Assembly: GCA_015063455.1 (NCBI GenBank)
Contig: SVUC01000003.1
Location: 1-46,549 of the forward strand
Length of the DNA: 46,549 nucleotides
Reading direction: 5' to 3'
DNA from: Oscillospiraceae bacterium
GTDB taxonomy: Bacteria; Bacillota; Clostridia; Oscillospirales; CAG-272
The notes under the pieces were generated by a model. That model did no database searches, was not told the DNA's origin, and saw only the letters and a program-made list of their open reading frames with translations. Positions within the stretch are counted from its first letter, which is position 1, and each line of letters opens with the position of its first letter. The translations under genes were made by a program, and so were the position numbers. Shown piece after piece: positions 21,101-29,224 of this stretch.

Positions 21101-21823
21101 GATCCGTACGACGATTATCTCGCAGGGATCCCGTCGAAATTGCCTGTGTCAGATCTGCGCGGAAACATTCTCGATAAAGGGGCAGACGACGAGGCAGAGG
21201 ACGAGCTCGGTGATGAGTCGGATGAGATCGAGAAGCCGTCATTTATGATCGGTGAGAGATTTGCGACTGCGGCTGACCGAGGAAATGCGGTACATCTCTT
21301 TATGCAGTTTGCGGATTTTGACCGTCTCAAGTCTGAAGGATTTGAGGCTGAGGCGAATCGTCTTATTGAAAAAAAGTTTATCTCAGTTGAACAATATGAA
21401 CTTATAAATCGTCGTCAAATTGAAAGATTTATCGGAAGCTCGCTGCTCGACAAGATCACTCGCTCACCCCTCGTGAAGCGTGAGTTCAGATTCAATGCGC
21501 TCCTTGACGCTTCACGATTCACGGAAAAAGACATCTTGAAGCGCAAGCTCGACGAGTCGGGTACAAAGATCACGATTCAGGGCGTTGTTGACTGCGTTTT
21601 CCGCGATCCCGATTCGGAAAAGCTCGTTCTTGTAGACTACAAAACCGATTCGCTGAGCGCGGAGGAGTGGGAAAACCGTGAGCTTGCGGAGAGAAAACTG
21701 CGCGAGAGACACAGAAATCAGCTCACATATTACCGAGAGATCTGCTCTGAGATGTTCTGCGAGGAGATCGAGGAGGTCTATGTTTACTCGACTGTGCTCG
21801 GCAGGCTGATCGAGATTTATTGA
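18185..21823 (+). CDS. addA: ATP-dependent helicase/nuclease subunit A
   Basis: LLSAAAGSGKTACLSARIVE Walker A, YKYIFVDEYQDTNDVQ, GDIKQSIYRFRGAEPDVFKRY, SIHASKGLEYPVCIIAECG, LVLVDYKTDS nuclease motif. Confidence 0.95.
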   Translation: MGKVNFTESQKRAIYFEDKNLLLSAAAGSGKTACLSARIVELVGQGRADISEMLIVTFTKAATAEMRSRIASAMRNEAAECRADDPARAERLRRNAGKIGSAEISTIHSFLYKNIRKYFPAVGFPSDSKIIDEVRAKSIKKRIIKQIVNSEFEKTAESESQMTNPFVLLANTIGITRDSEKIDEEILWMVDKIGDDTYANEYTSAVDKIADGEDLFDTVFGVKLKKSICDLVRYYTGVFEVLSRKIAEYPEIDKKYRTALDGDLSWCRQMLDLVGAHELKYDVLKDEFLDYSPARLGSVGEKHKNELCADYKHIRDLFKKDRSAFAETYFCYSSDENRRSAEKMRSITRVLYNIAREYREQLEKIKVKNACIEYDDLERIALKLFVDENGQPTAIAREIGEKYKYIFVDEYQDTNDVQDKIFTAISENSVRFMVGDIKQSIYRFRGAEPDVFKRYRDEWGKSAESGGADSNDFDSRSGESIFLSENFRCDGPVIDFTNAVSHSTLTFGGIGYLTEDDLIKGKRDGGDEPVDLILIDKKSVQNETDDGSPDAIDEASVVAQIVRDMVGRYSYDAGKIVRPSDFAIIMRSPGASAERYKAALGRFGIPVNTAKESPAEDFASVKLLICLLNFVDNPLREVYTAGALISPVFSFTPAQIVALRRLSDGFLFKTVSDIAHGNIEADEEICIKCERVVRWYDAEKTIVGGISLPDYIEYLINNNELNSIPEVIEDPLESSALRSFAERAREFENGSLNPKNRGLSAFLRSLREDEIGGQTEGKKSTAEDSDAVSILSIHASKGLEYPVCIIAECGKKRNSGDETGTILVDKKYGAAMMLPSEKGLERYDNIFRRMISSQIRDEAINEEMRMLYVALTRARNKLILTASVSDADKKLASASVESEYCGEYLIKNKSSYVDWLLDASFRGGLGDKVSVNVIRTDRVADDLVGEADDDSGDDVISEREDEYEIIRARIEKDPYDDYLAGIPSKLPVSDLRGNILDKGADDEAEDELGDESDEIEKPSFMIGERFATAADRGNAVHLFMQFADFDRLKSEGFEAEANRLIEKKFISVEQYELINRRQIERFIGSSLLDKITRSPLVKREFRFNALLDASRFTEKDILKRKLDESGTKITIQGVVDCVFRDPDSEKLVLVDYKTDSLSAEEWENRELAERKLRERHRNQLTYYREICSEMFCEEIEEVYVYSTVLGRLIEIY

Positions 21824-21887
21824 ATAAAACTATTAAGGATATTCTTAAAAAACGGATATAAACGGGAAACCGAATAAAAGGTTACTT

Positions 21888-22283
21888 ATGGAAAAGATTT
21901 GGAATGAAATGTATGAGGCTGCAAAAGCCGTGTTGAATGAGCGGAGAATTTCGGAATATGTCACCTGCGGCGAAGTAGCTGCTGCGGTCTGTTCGAAATC
22001 CGGAAAGATATATACAGGTGTTTGTATAGATACTTGCTCAACACTTGGTATTTGTGCAGAAAGAAATGCTATTTTCAATATGATAACCGGCGGTGAGCAT
22101 GAGATCGACAAGGTTCTTTGTATTTTGCCCGATGGCTCAAACGGTGCACCTTGCGGCGCTTGCCGTGAACTGATGGTGCAGATTATGGCAGGGAATTATT
22201 ACGATATAGAAATTATGCTTGATTATTCCACAGGCAGAACCATAAGGCTCGGGGAAATAACTCCTGAGTGGTGGATCAAGTAG
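21888..22283 (+). CDS. Cytidine deaminase family protein
   Basis: ICAERNAIFNMI and GAPCGACRELM zinc-binding CAE / PCxxC motifs. Confidence 0.85.
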   Translation: MEKIWNEMYEAAKAVLNERRISEYVTCGEVAAAVCSKSGKIYTGVCIDTCSTLGICAERNAIFNMITGGEHEIDKVLCILPDGSNGAPCGACRELMVQIMAGNYYDIEIMLDYSTGRTIRLGEITPEWWIK

Positions 22284-22381
22284 ATTCGGTATTTCTACGA
22301 CAGCCATCACGCCTCGGTACCGTTATTTGTCTCTTGTTATCGTGAAGTATACAAAAATTATCGACAAACGATAAAAAACTA

Positions 22382-22410
22382 TTGACAAACATAAATTTGT
22401 GTGTTATAAT
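22382..22410 (+). promoter_or_regulatory. Consensus SigA promoter TTGACA-17-TATAAT
   Basis: TTGACA (22382-22387), 17-bp spacer, TATAAT (22405-22410) upstream of the DUF2975 gene. Confidence 0.85.
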
Positions 22411-22451
22411 GAAGATGCAGAAAACAAATAGAACAATTGGAGGGACAAAAA

Positions 22452-23009
22452 ATGAAGGGTGCTGACAAGATAGCAAAAGTTGTGACAAAGGTCGTTGAGG
22501 TGTTCCATTGGATTGCGGCGGCACTTATGGCTGCGGCAACGGTCTGCTCGATCGTTTATCCTGCGGGACTCAAATATTTCGTCGATTTTGATGCGAAGGA
22601 ATGCTGCGGTGTTGAGCTCGGAATATACGGATTTGAGGTAAACGCGCCGCTTACAGACGGGGCTGTAAACATGACAGCGTTCTGTTTGTTTGGAATCGGG
22701 GCTGTGCTCATTCTCTCACTTATGGCGATGATCTTCAGAAACCTCAATGCGATCATCAAGAATTCCGAGGGAACAACGCCGTTCCAGCCGCAGAACGTTA
22801 AAAAGCTCCGCGAGGTCGGTTTTTTCTCGATCGCGACTCCTGCGGTCGGATTTGTTATGAGCATCATTGCATATTTTGTGCTTGGCTCAGAGATGGCGGA
22901 AGTTTCAAACAGCCTTGACGGACTCGTGATCGGCATCGTGGTACTTTGTATCACGCAGTTCTTCGCGCACGGGATCGAGCTGGAGAAGGATGTTGACGGG
23001 CTTCTTTGA
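22452..23009 (+). CDS. DUF2975-type four-TM membrane protein
   Basis: Hydrophobic segments with NAIIKNSEGTTPFQPQNVKKLREVGFF typical of DUF2975; followed by a small XRE regulator, a common pairing; RBS ggaggg. Confidence 0.75.
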   Translation: MKGADKIAKVVTKVVEVFHWIAAALMAAATVCSIVYPAGLKYFVDFDAKECCGVELGIYGFEVNAPLTDGAVNMTAFCLFGIGAVLILSLMAMIFRNLNAIIKNSEGTTPFQPQNVKKLREVGFFSIATPAVGFVMSIIAYFVLGSEMAEVSNSLDGLVIGIVVLCITQFFAHGIELEKDVDGLL

Positions 23010-23018
23010 GGTGAGATT

Positions 23019-23228
23019 ATGGGAAAAATTGTGCTCAGACTCGACAGAATGATGGTGGAGAGGAAAATTTCCCTGAATGAGCTGGCAGAGCGTGTGGGGA
23101 TCTCGAACGTCAATCTGTCGAAGATCAAAAATAACAAGGTGACTGCTATCCGATTCTCGACTCTTGCGGCGATCTGCGAGGTGCTCGAGTGTGACGCAGG
23201 GGATATTCTGGAATATCAAAAGGACTAA
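23019..23228 (+). CDS. XRE/Cro-family HTH regulator (YozG-like)
   Basis: LDRMMVERKISLNELAERVGISNVNLSKIKNNKVTAIRFSTLAAICEVLECDAGDILEY. Confidence 0.9.
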   Translation: MGKIVLRLDRMMVERKISLNELAERVGISNVNLSKIKNNKVTAIRFSTLAAICEVLECDAGDILEYQKD

Positions 23229-23250
23229 GCCGGTATTTCGGCAAAAATAA

Positions 23251-23288
23251 GGGCGGTCTGCGTAAGTGCAGGTCGCCCGATTTTTTTT
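23251..23288 (+). terminator. Rho-independent terminator
   Basis: GGGCGgtCTGCgtaagtGCAGgtCGCCC followed by gattttttttg. Confidence 0.8.
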
Positions 23289-23303
23289 GAGTTGTATTGG
23301 GAA

Positions 23304-24233
23304 TTAAATAACGATCGGATTGATGTCCGCAAGGTCGTACGGCGTGTTCTGGTAAACGAAATAGTTGAGCCAGTTCGAGAACAGAAGATGCGCGTGTCCT
23401 CTCCACACGTTCTTCGGCGGAAGCGCGGAATCATCGTTTGTGAAATAGTGCTTCGGTATCTCGATCGGCTTGCCGAGATTTACGTCGCGGAAATATTCGG
23501 ATGCAAGAGTTTCGGCATCGTATTCGCTGTGGCCCGTTACGTAGAACAGACGACGCTTTTTTGATGCGATTATGTAAAGTCCCGCTTCATCCGATTCTGC
23601 GAGAATGTCAAGCTTGGCGCATTTTTCAACGTCTTCACGTTTTACTTCGGTGTGGCGCGAGTGCGGTGCGACAAATTCTTCATCAAATCCGCGAAGAAGT
23701 GGGTGATTCGGCTGAAGATTCTTGTGCTTGAAAACACCGAACATTTTTTTGTCCAGCGGATATTTGGGAATACCGTAGTGGAACCAAAGTGCAGCCTGCG
23801 CCGCCCAGCAGATGTGAAGCGTGGAGTAAACGTTCGATTTTGACCAGCGCATGATCTCGCACAGCTCGTCCCAATAGTCGACGTCGGAAAAATCAAGATT
23901 TTCGACAGGCGCACCTGTGATGATGAGACCGTCGAATTTTTCATTTTTTACGTCACCAAACGTGCGGTAGAACGTCTCCATATGCTCCGCACTCGTGTTG
24001 GATGCCTTATGGCTCGCGGTGCGAAGGAGAGTCAGCTCTATCTGAAGGGGAGTGTTCGAGAGGAGACGGATGATCTGTGTCTCGGTCGTGATTTTTGTGG
24101 GCATTAAATTGAGGATAGCGAGGCGCAGAGGACGGATATCCTGAGATGCCGCGCGAAGCTCGTCCATTGTGAATATGTTCTCAGCTGCGAGAAGCTCTGA
24201 CGCGGGAAGCCCGGTTGGAATTTTAATCGGCAT
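23304..24233 (-). CDS. metA: Homoserine O-acyltransferase (MetA family)
   Basis: [99 protein letters not shown]. Confidence 0.95.
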   Translation of the reverse strand: MPIKIPTGLPASELLAAENIFTMDELRAASQDIRPLRLAILNLMPTKITTETQIIRLLSNTPLQIELTLLRTASHKASNTSAEHMETFYRTFGDVKNEKFDGLIITGAPVENLDFSDVDYWDELCEIMRWSKSNVYSTLHICWAAQAALWFHYGIPKYPLDKKMFGVFKHKNLQPNHPLLRGFDEEFVAPHSRHTEVKREDVEKCAKLDILAESDEAGLYIIASKKRRLFYVTGHSEYDAETLASEYFRDVNLGKPIEIPKHYFTNDDSALPPKNVWRGHAHLLFSNWLNYFVYQNTPYDLADINPIVI

Positions 24234-24292
24234 TGTGTAAACCTTTCGGTGATGATTTTGAACTTATGATAATTTCAGCGGTACGCCGCAGA

Positions 24293-25183
24293 TCAGTCTG
24301 CAAATCTGATCGTTTTGGTGTGTCCGTCGTGAGCAACGATCGTATTTTTGAAAACAGACTTAGGCTCACCCTCGAACTCGTCGGGATTGGGCAGAGACGG
24401 GCTGTAATGTGTCAGCCACAGCTCCTCGCATCCGCTTTGACGTGCGAGATTTGCCGCCTCGATCATTGTCATGTGAGACGATTCCTTTGCACGTGCTGTT
24501 TTCGCTTTCTCAAACATACCCTCGCAGACCAGAAGATCGGCGTCGGTAGCCATTGTTGAGATGATCTCACACGGGCGTGTGTCGGTCGCGTATGTCACGT
24601 GGATGCCGCGGCGCGCTTCTCCGAGTACCATATCGGGTGTGTACCCCTCGACGCTCTGGCCGTTCTGAAGACGTGACCAGAATTTCATCGGCACGCCGTT
24701 TGCCTCAGCCTTTTCTTTGTCGAATTTTCCCGAACGTGAGACGCGGATGTCGTATCCGATACACGGACAGGAGTGCTTCAGCTCAAACGAAGTGATGCTG
24801 TAGCCGTGACGGTCAAGTGAATCGAAATCTCCCATAACCTGAGTGTTGATGCGGAAGGGAAGCTCGGTGCAGATCGCGGTCAGAGCCTTGACGATCTCGT
24901 CAACTCCCTTCGGTCCGCAGATCAGAAGAGGATCGCGGTGACCTTCGTTTCCCATAGAGAGAAGAAGGCCGGGAAGTCCGCTGCAGTGATCGGCGTGAAA
25001 ATGTGTCAGCAGGATCGTGCCGATCTTTCCGAGAGAAAAACCTGCTTTTTTAACGGCAAGCTGAGTACCTTCGCCGCAGTCGATGAGAAGTCCCATGCCG
25101 TTGTAGCGCATATAACAGCAGCAGAGAAATCTTTCAAGATGCGGAACTGTACCGCCTGTTCCGGGGAGACAAACATCAAGCAT
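24293..25183 (-). CDS. rnz: Ribonuclease Z / MBL-fold metallohydrolase
   Basis: LLIDCGEGTQLAVKKAGFSLGKIGTILLTHFHADHCSGLPGLL; MLDVCLPGTGGT start preferred over the longer upstream extension. Confidence 0.85.
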   Translation of the reverse strand: MLDVCLPGTGGTVPHLERFLCCCYMRYNGMGLLIDCGEGTQLAVKKAGFSLGKIGTILLTHFHADHCSGLPGLLLSMGNEGHRDPLLICGPKGVDEIVKALTAICTELPFRINTQVMGDFDSLDRHGYSITSFELKHSCPCIGYDIRVSRSGKFDKEKAEANGVPMKFWSRLQNGQSVEGYTPDMVLGEARRGIHVTYATDTRPCEIISTMATDADLLVCEGMFEKAKTARAKESSHMTMIEAANLARQSGCEELWLTHYSPSLPNPDEFEGEPKSVFKNTIVAHDGHTKTIRFAD

Positions 25184-25259
25184 GATAACCCCCAATATGT
25201 GAAAAGTGTAAATTAAATCAAAAAACAGTAGAATTTTGCAGTCAAAAAATAAAAATATA

Positions 25260-25430
25260 AGCCCCGTAGTGCCGTTTTGAACAAGCATATAGAAACCCTG
25301 CTCTCGCAAGGACGGTGCCCTCTCCAACGGTTTGTGCTCCCAGCGTCCTGATCGCTGCGGCGGCGCGGAATGCGTCTCACGGCAGCGGAGGGAGGTCTGC
25401 ATCCCCGCGTCGGAAGTCCGGGCTCCTTTT
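25260..25430 (+). ncRNA. Candidate 6S-like (SsrS) structured RNA
   Basis: GC-rich ORF-less block; 5' AGCCC pairs with 3' GGGCT and CCG with CGG; internal CAGCGtcctgatCGCTG hairpin; GTGCCGTTTTGAAC-like 5' segment; T-run after the closing stem. Family assignment is from memory and was not searched. Confidence 0.5.
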
Positions 25431-25665
25431 TACTCTTCGTGGGTTTTTACGCTCGTTCTATTTCGCACACAACAGGACTGTTTGACTGCTGCGTATGATT
25501 GATTGTCGACTAAAGCCGTCTTACCGATACTCAAGTATCCGATACACAAGTATCCGCTAATAGATCTGATACTATTATTATATCAAAGTCGGCTGTCCTG
25601 TATGACTGTAAATTTCAGACAAAGTCTGATACAAGGTAAGCTGATAAGGGATTTTTGACTACTAT

Positions 25666-25992
25666 ATACCTTGCCGGATTAAAACAAAACTTTGGAGCAA
25701 GGTCAGCTGAGATGCAATTTAGTATTACTAAATACCTTGCCGGATTAAAACAAAACTTTGGAGCAAGGTCAGCTGAGATGCAATTTAGTATTACTAAATA
25801 CCTTGCCAGGCTAAAACAAAACTTTGGAGAATTTTCCCGCGGAAAATTCTCGGGAGCAAGGTAAGCTGATATGCAGTTAAGTATTACTAAATACCTTGCT
25901 AGGCTAAAGCAACACCTTGGAGAATTTTCCCGCGGAAAATTCTCGGGAGCAAGGTCAGATAATATGCAATTTCCGATTACTAAATACCTTGC
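25666..25992. repeat. Tandem array of 66/66/93/93-bp hairpin units plus a partial unit
   Basis: Units start with ataccttgc at 25666, 25732, 25798, 25891 and 25984; each has ACCTTGC...GCAAGGT inverted arms; units 3 and 4 carry an extra 27 bp containing GAGAATTTTCC-CGC-GGAAAATTCTC. Confidence 0.95.
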
Positions 25993-26313
25993 TCAGTCTT
26001 CATCATAAAAGATATCGGAGAATTCGTCGTCGAAAATATCGGCAATGCGATCGAATTCGTCGTCATCTTCAATTGTTTCGAGAATGTCCTCGCCGTCCTC
26101 GTCAACGCCGCACTTGAGAATGATGTATTCGCTGCTTTCTTCCTCGCCGTCTTCGTTTACGGGGATGAGAGCCTTGTAAACTGCGCCCTCGTGCTCAAGT
26201 GTTCCGAGAAGAGCAAAGTTGAGCTCGTTTCCGTCTTCGTCTGTAAGAGTGTATATCTCGGGATCGTATTCTTCTGCGGATTCGATCTCGTTCTTCTTGT
26301 CGAAGTTTTCCAT
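25993..26313 (-). CDS. DUF1292 (YrzB-like) acidic protein
   Basis: DPEIYTLTDEDGNELNFALLGTLEHEGAVYKALIPVNEDGEEESSEYIILK. Confidence 0.88.
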   Translation of the reverse strand: MENFDKKNEIESAEEYDPEIYTLTDEDGNELNFALLGTLEHEGAVYKALIPVNEDGEEESSEYIILKCGVDEDGEDILETIEDDDEFDRIADIFDDEFSDIFYDED

Positions 26314-26463
26314 AATTTATTCCTTTTCCTTTCGGTAAAATAATTCGTGCAATATTTGTATTTCTGTATCACTATTGTATCACGAAATTACCTTTTTGTC
26401 AATGTAATGATTGCGGTAATTTTTTATTTGAATCAACCAATAAATTACCAGCTATGCTGGTGG

Positions 26464-26636
26464 AGCGAAAATATTTTAGTTTAAAGGTTCACTCCGGGAG
26501 GGAGCTGTCGCCGCAGGTAACTGAGGGAGAGTGCGTTAACGTGTAATATGGCGATGTTTTACATTCCGCAGGCTCCTTCCACCGCGAGCGGTCCCCCTTC
26601 CTCCCGGAGGAAGGCTATGTTAACCGAATTTTCGCT
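26464..26636. repeat. MITE-like small element with nested inverted repeats
   Basis: AGCGAAAAT (26464-26472) / ATTTTCGCT (26628-26636), and CTCCGGGAGG (26492-26501) / CCTCCCGGAG (26600-26609); no ORF. Confidence 0.7.
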
Positions 26637-26772
26637 TGTAGTGCATCATATGAAGTTTGTGGACTATTTCAGTGCGCCCTAAAGCACAGCTATTCCTATG
26701 CCATTTTAGGACTTGTGCAACCACCGGTTTCACCGGTAATTTTTTATTATGTCGGCTGCCTGTTTTCCGCAG

Positions 26773-26801
26773 TTGACATATCGCGATTTCTTTGATATAA
26801 T
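26773..26801 (+). promoter_or_regulatory. Consensus SigA promoter TTGACA-17-TATAAT
   Basis: TTGACA (26773-26778), 17-bp spacer, TATAAT (26796-26801) upstream of galK. Confidence 0.75.
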
Positions 26802-26947
26802 TTATAATGAACAAATTTGCTCTGAAACTTCCCCCCGGAATGTTTATTTACATTTTTCTGATATTTCGGAAAACTATTTGTGATATAATCTTAGAATTAA
26901 AAACAAAAATCATTACATAAAATACAAAGCTAAGAAAGGCGACAGAC

Positions 26948-28246
26948 ATGAACACACTTGAACTCAGAAATACAATTCTCTCCGGCGGCATTGATGAAAC
27001 ACTCGAGGGCGGTCTTATGGTTCCCGCTGCAAATATTCCCGCGCAGAGAGAGAGATATGCATCTGCGGTATCCGAATTTGAGAAGCTCTACGGTGACGGA
27101 GATGTATCTGTATATTCCGTCGGCGGCAGAAGCGAGATCTCCGGCAACCACACAGACCACAACCACGGCAGAGTTATCGCGGCATCTGTTAACCTCGATA
27201 TCCTCGCTGTTGCTAAGAAAACAGACGACGGCGTTGTCAGAATCAAATCCGAAGGATTCCCCGAGGATGTAGTTTCTCCCGAGGCGATCGACGCTCCCGA
27301 CGAAGCTAAGTTCTTCACATCTGCCGCTATCATCGCAGGTATGGAAAAGGCTTTCGTTGACGCAGGTTACAAGATCGGCGGATTTGACGCATACACAACA
27401 TCGAACGTACTCAAGGGCTCCGGTATCTCCTCATCCGCGGCATTCGAGGTAATGGTCGGCAACATCCTCAACTACCTCTACAACGACGGTAAGGTTTCCA
27501 ACGTAGAGATCGCCAAGATGGCTCAGTTTGCTGAGAATAAATACTTCGGCAAGCCCTGCGGACTTATGGATCAGACAGCTTGCGCTGTAGGCGGATTCAT
27601 CACGATCGACTTCAAGGATCCCACATCTCCCGTTATCGAGAAGATGGATTTTGACCTCACATCCGCAGGATATGCGCTCTGCATCGTAAACACAGGCGGT
27701 AATCACGCTGACCTCAATGATGATTACGCGTCCGTTCCCGCTGAAATGAAGGCTGTTGCGGCTGAGCTCGGTGTTCCCGTTCTCCGCGACACATCAAAAT
27801 GCGCTCTTGACAAGCTTATGGCTGAAAAGGGAGCACAGCTCCGCGAAAAGCTCGGCGACCGTGCGATCATGAGAGCTTATCATTTCTTCGCGGAAAACGA
27901 AAGAGTTGCGGCACAGGTAGAGGCTCTCAGAGACGGTGACGTTGAAGGCTTCAAGCGCGGCGTTACTGCATCGGGCAACTCGAGCTTCAAGTTCCTTCAG
28001 AACGTTTACACAACAAAGAACGTAGCAGAGCAGGGACTCTCCCTCGCACTTTGCATTACTGAAGATTTCCTCAAGGGTACAGACGGTGTTTGCAGAGTAC
28101 ACGGCGGCGGATTCGCAGGTACGATTCAGGCGTTCGTTCCCGTCGATATGACAGACGCATACAAGGCAAAGATCAACTCCGTGTTCGGTGAGGGCGCGTG
28201 CCACATCCTCAGCGTAAGAAAGAACGGCGCTTGCAAGATCATCTGA
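26948..28246 (+). CDS. galK: Galactokinase
   Basis: VGGRSEISGNHTDHNHGRVIAASVN, GSGISSSAAFEVMVG, RVHGGGFAGTIQAFVP GHMP kinase motifs. Confidence 0.9.
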   Translation: MNTLELRNTILSGGIDETLEGGLMVPAANIPAQRERYASAVSEFEKLYGDGDVSVYSVGGRSEISGNHTDHNHGRVIAASVNLDILAVAKKTDDGVVRIKSEGFPEDVVSPEAIDAPDEAKFFTSAAIIAGMEKAFVDAGYKIGGFDAYTTSNVLKGSGISSSAAFEVMVGNILNYLYNDGKVSNVEIAKMAQFAENKYFGKPCGLMDQTACAVGGFITIDFKDPTSPVIEKMDFDLTSAGYALCIVNTGGNHADLNDDYASVPAEMKAVAAELGVPVLRDTSKCALDKLMAEKGAQLREKLGDRAIMRAYHFFAENERVAAQVEALRDGDVEGFKRGVTASGNSSFKFLQNVYTTKNVAEQGLSLALCITEDFLKGTDGVCRVHGGGFAGTIQAFVPVDMTDAYKAKINSVFGEGACHILSVRKNGACKII

Positions 28247-28271
28247 GATTACATATCAGGGGAAAACGAAA

Positions 28272-28676
28272 ATGAAGCTGAGCTATGACGACAAAACCAT
28301 AAAGACAGGTAAGGATGCACTGAAAAAGATCGCGCTGATATTTCTGAATTTTATCGTGTTCTGGGGGCTTCTTCACCTCATAATCCTTCTCTCCGACACA
28401 CTTCGGATGATGTGGATCTTCTACGTCGGAATGACGCTGTACGGAATTCTGCTCGGCGTGCTTTTCGTTGTTTTCTATGTGATGAACGGATTCACGTTTG
28501 ATGGGAAGGAAAAGACCGAAGAGGACCTGACTGACGAGTGGGATCACAAGCAGAAGAGGGAGTATCTCGAAAAGCTGAAGGTCAGCCGTGCAAAAGCAAA
28601 AAAGCTGATTTACTTCATTCTGCCTCTCGTTATGACGATCGCGGTGTATTATATTGAGATAAATTTCCTGTCATAG
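28272..28676 (+). CDS. Small integral membrane protein, function unknown
   Basis: Three hydrophobic segments; follows galK closely with aggggaa upstream. Confidence 0.65.
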   Translation: MKLSYDDKTIKTGKDALKKIALIFLNFIVFWGLLHLIILLSDTLRMMWIFYVGMTLYGILLGVLFVVFYVMNGFTFDGKEKTEEDLTDEWDHKQKREYLEKLKVSRAKAKKLIYFILPLVMTIAVYYIEINFLS

Positions 28677-28701
28677 GCTACAATACATAAATTAATTGAA
28701 T

Positions 28702-29181
28702 ATGCAGAAGATTAAAATAATTGCAATGGGACGGCTTACCGAGGCCTCATTCCGTGACGCCGCAGGGGAATATCTGAAGCGGATGTCGAGGTATTATCAG
28801 GTAACAACGGTCGAGCCGAAGCCTGAGAATCTTCCTCAGAATCCATCGGACGCTGAGATCGAGCGTGCTCTCTCGCGTGAAGCTGAGAAGATCCTCGGGG
28901 AGATCTCCCCCCGCGCGTACGTCGTTGCGATGTGCGTTGAGGGAAAGACGATGTCATCGGAAGCTCTTGCGGCTCTTGCAGAGAAGCAGGCGGGGCTGGC
29001 TTCCGAGATCGTTTTCATCATAGGATCGTCGCACGGACTGCACGATTCTGTAAAAAAACGCGCGGATCTTCGTCTGTCGGTGTCTCCGATGACGTTTCCG
29101 CATGAGCTGTTCCGCGTAATGCTCCTTGAGCAGATATACCGTGCCGCTGAGATAAACGCGGGAAGCAAATACCACAAGTGA
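28702..29181 (+). CDS. rlmH: 23S rRNA (pseudouridine1915-N3)-methyltransferase RlmH
   Basis: MQKIKIIAMGRL, FIIGSSHGLHDSVKKRADLRLSVSPMTFPHELFRVMLLEQIYRAAEINAGSKYHK. Confidence 0.95.
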   Translation: MQKIKIIAMGRLTEASFRDAAGEYLKRMSRYYQVTTVEPKPENLPQNPSDAEIERALSREAEKILGEISPRAYVVAMCVEGKTMSSEALAALAEKQAGLASEIVFIIGSSHGLHDSVKKRADLRLSVSPMTFPHELFRVMLLEQIYRAAEINAGSKYHK

Positions 29182-29224
29182 TGTGGAAGAAAAACAAAAG
29201 TGAGAGAAAGAAGGCGTGATCCGA

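Noticed and set aside
14770-23228. AddAB, deaminase and XRE genes as a phage-defence island
   Set aside because: AddAB is housekeeping recombination machinery in Firmicutes, the deaminase looks like ordinary nucleoside salvage, and no effector or mobile-island hallmarks are present.
24234-24292. SAM riboswitch upstream of metA
   Set aside because: The gap is only about 60 bp and lacks recognisable SAM-I features.
25184-25402. N-terminal extension of the rnz ORF
   Set aside because: The extension has low-similarity composition and overlaps the structured RNA candidate. MLDVCLPGTGGT at 25183 fits the conserved RNase Z start.
25655-25864. ORF encoding repeats of KYLAGLKQNFGARSAEMQFSIT
   Set aside because: It lies entirely in the tandem repeat. 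It stays open because 66 and 27 are multiples of 3, has no good RBS, and unit 4 is in another frame. Ribosome profiling could reopen this.
25666-25992. Possible CRISPR array
   Set aside because: Whole 66/93-bp units are conserved with no alternation of constant repeats and unique spacers, and no cas genes are present.
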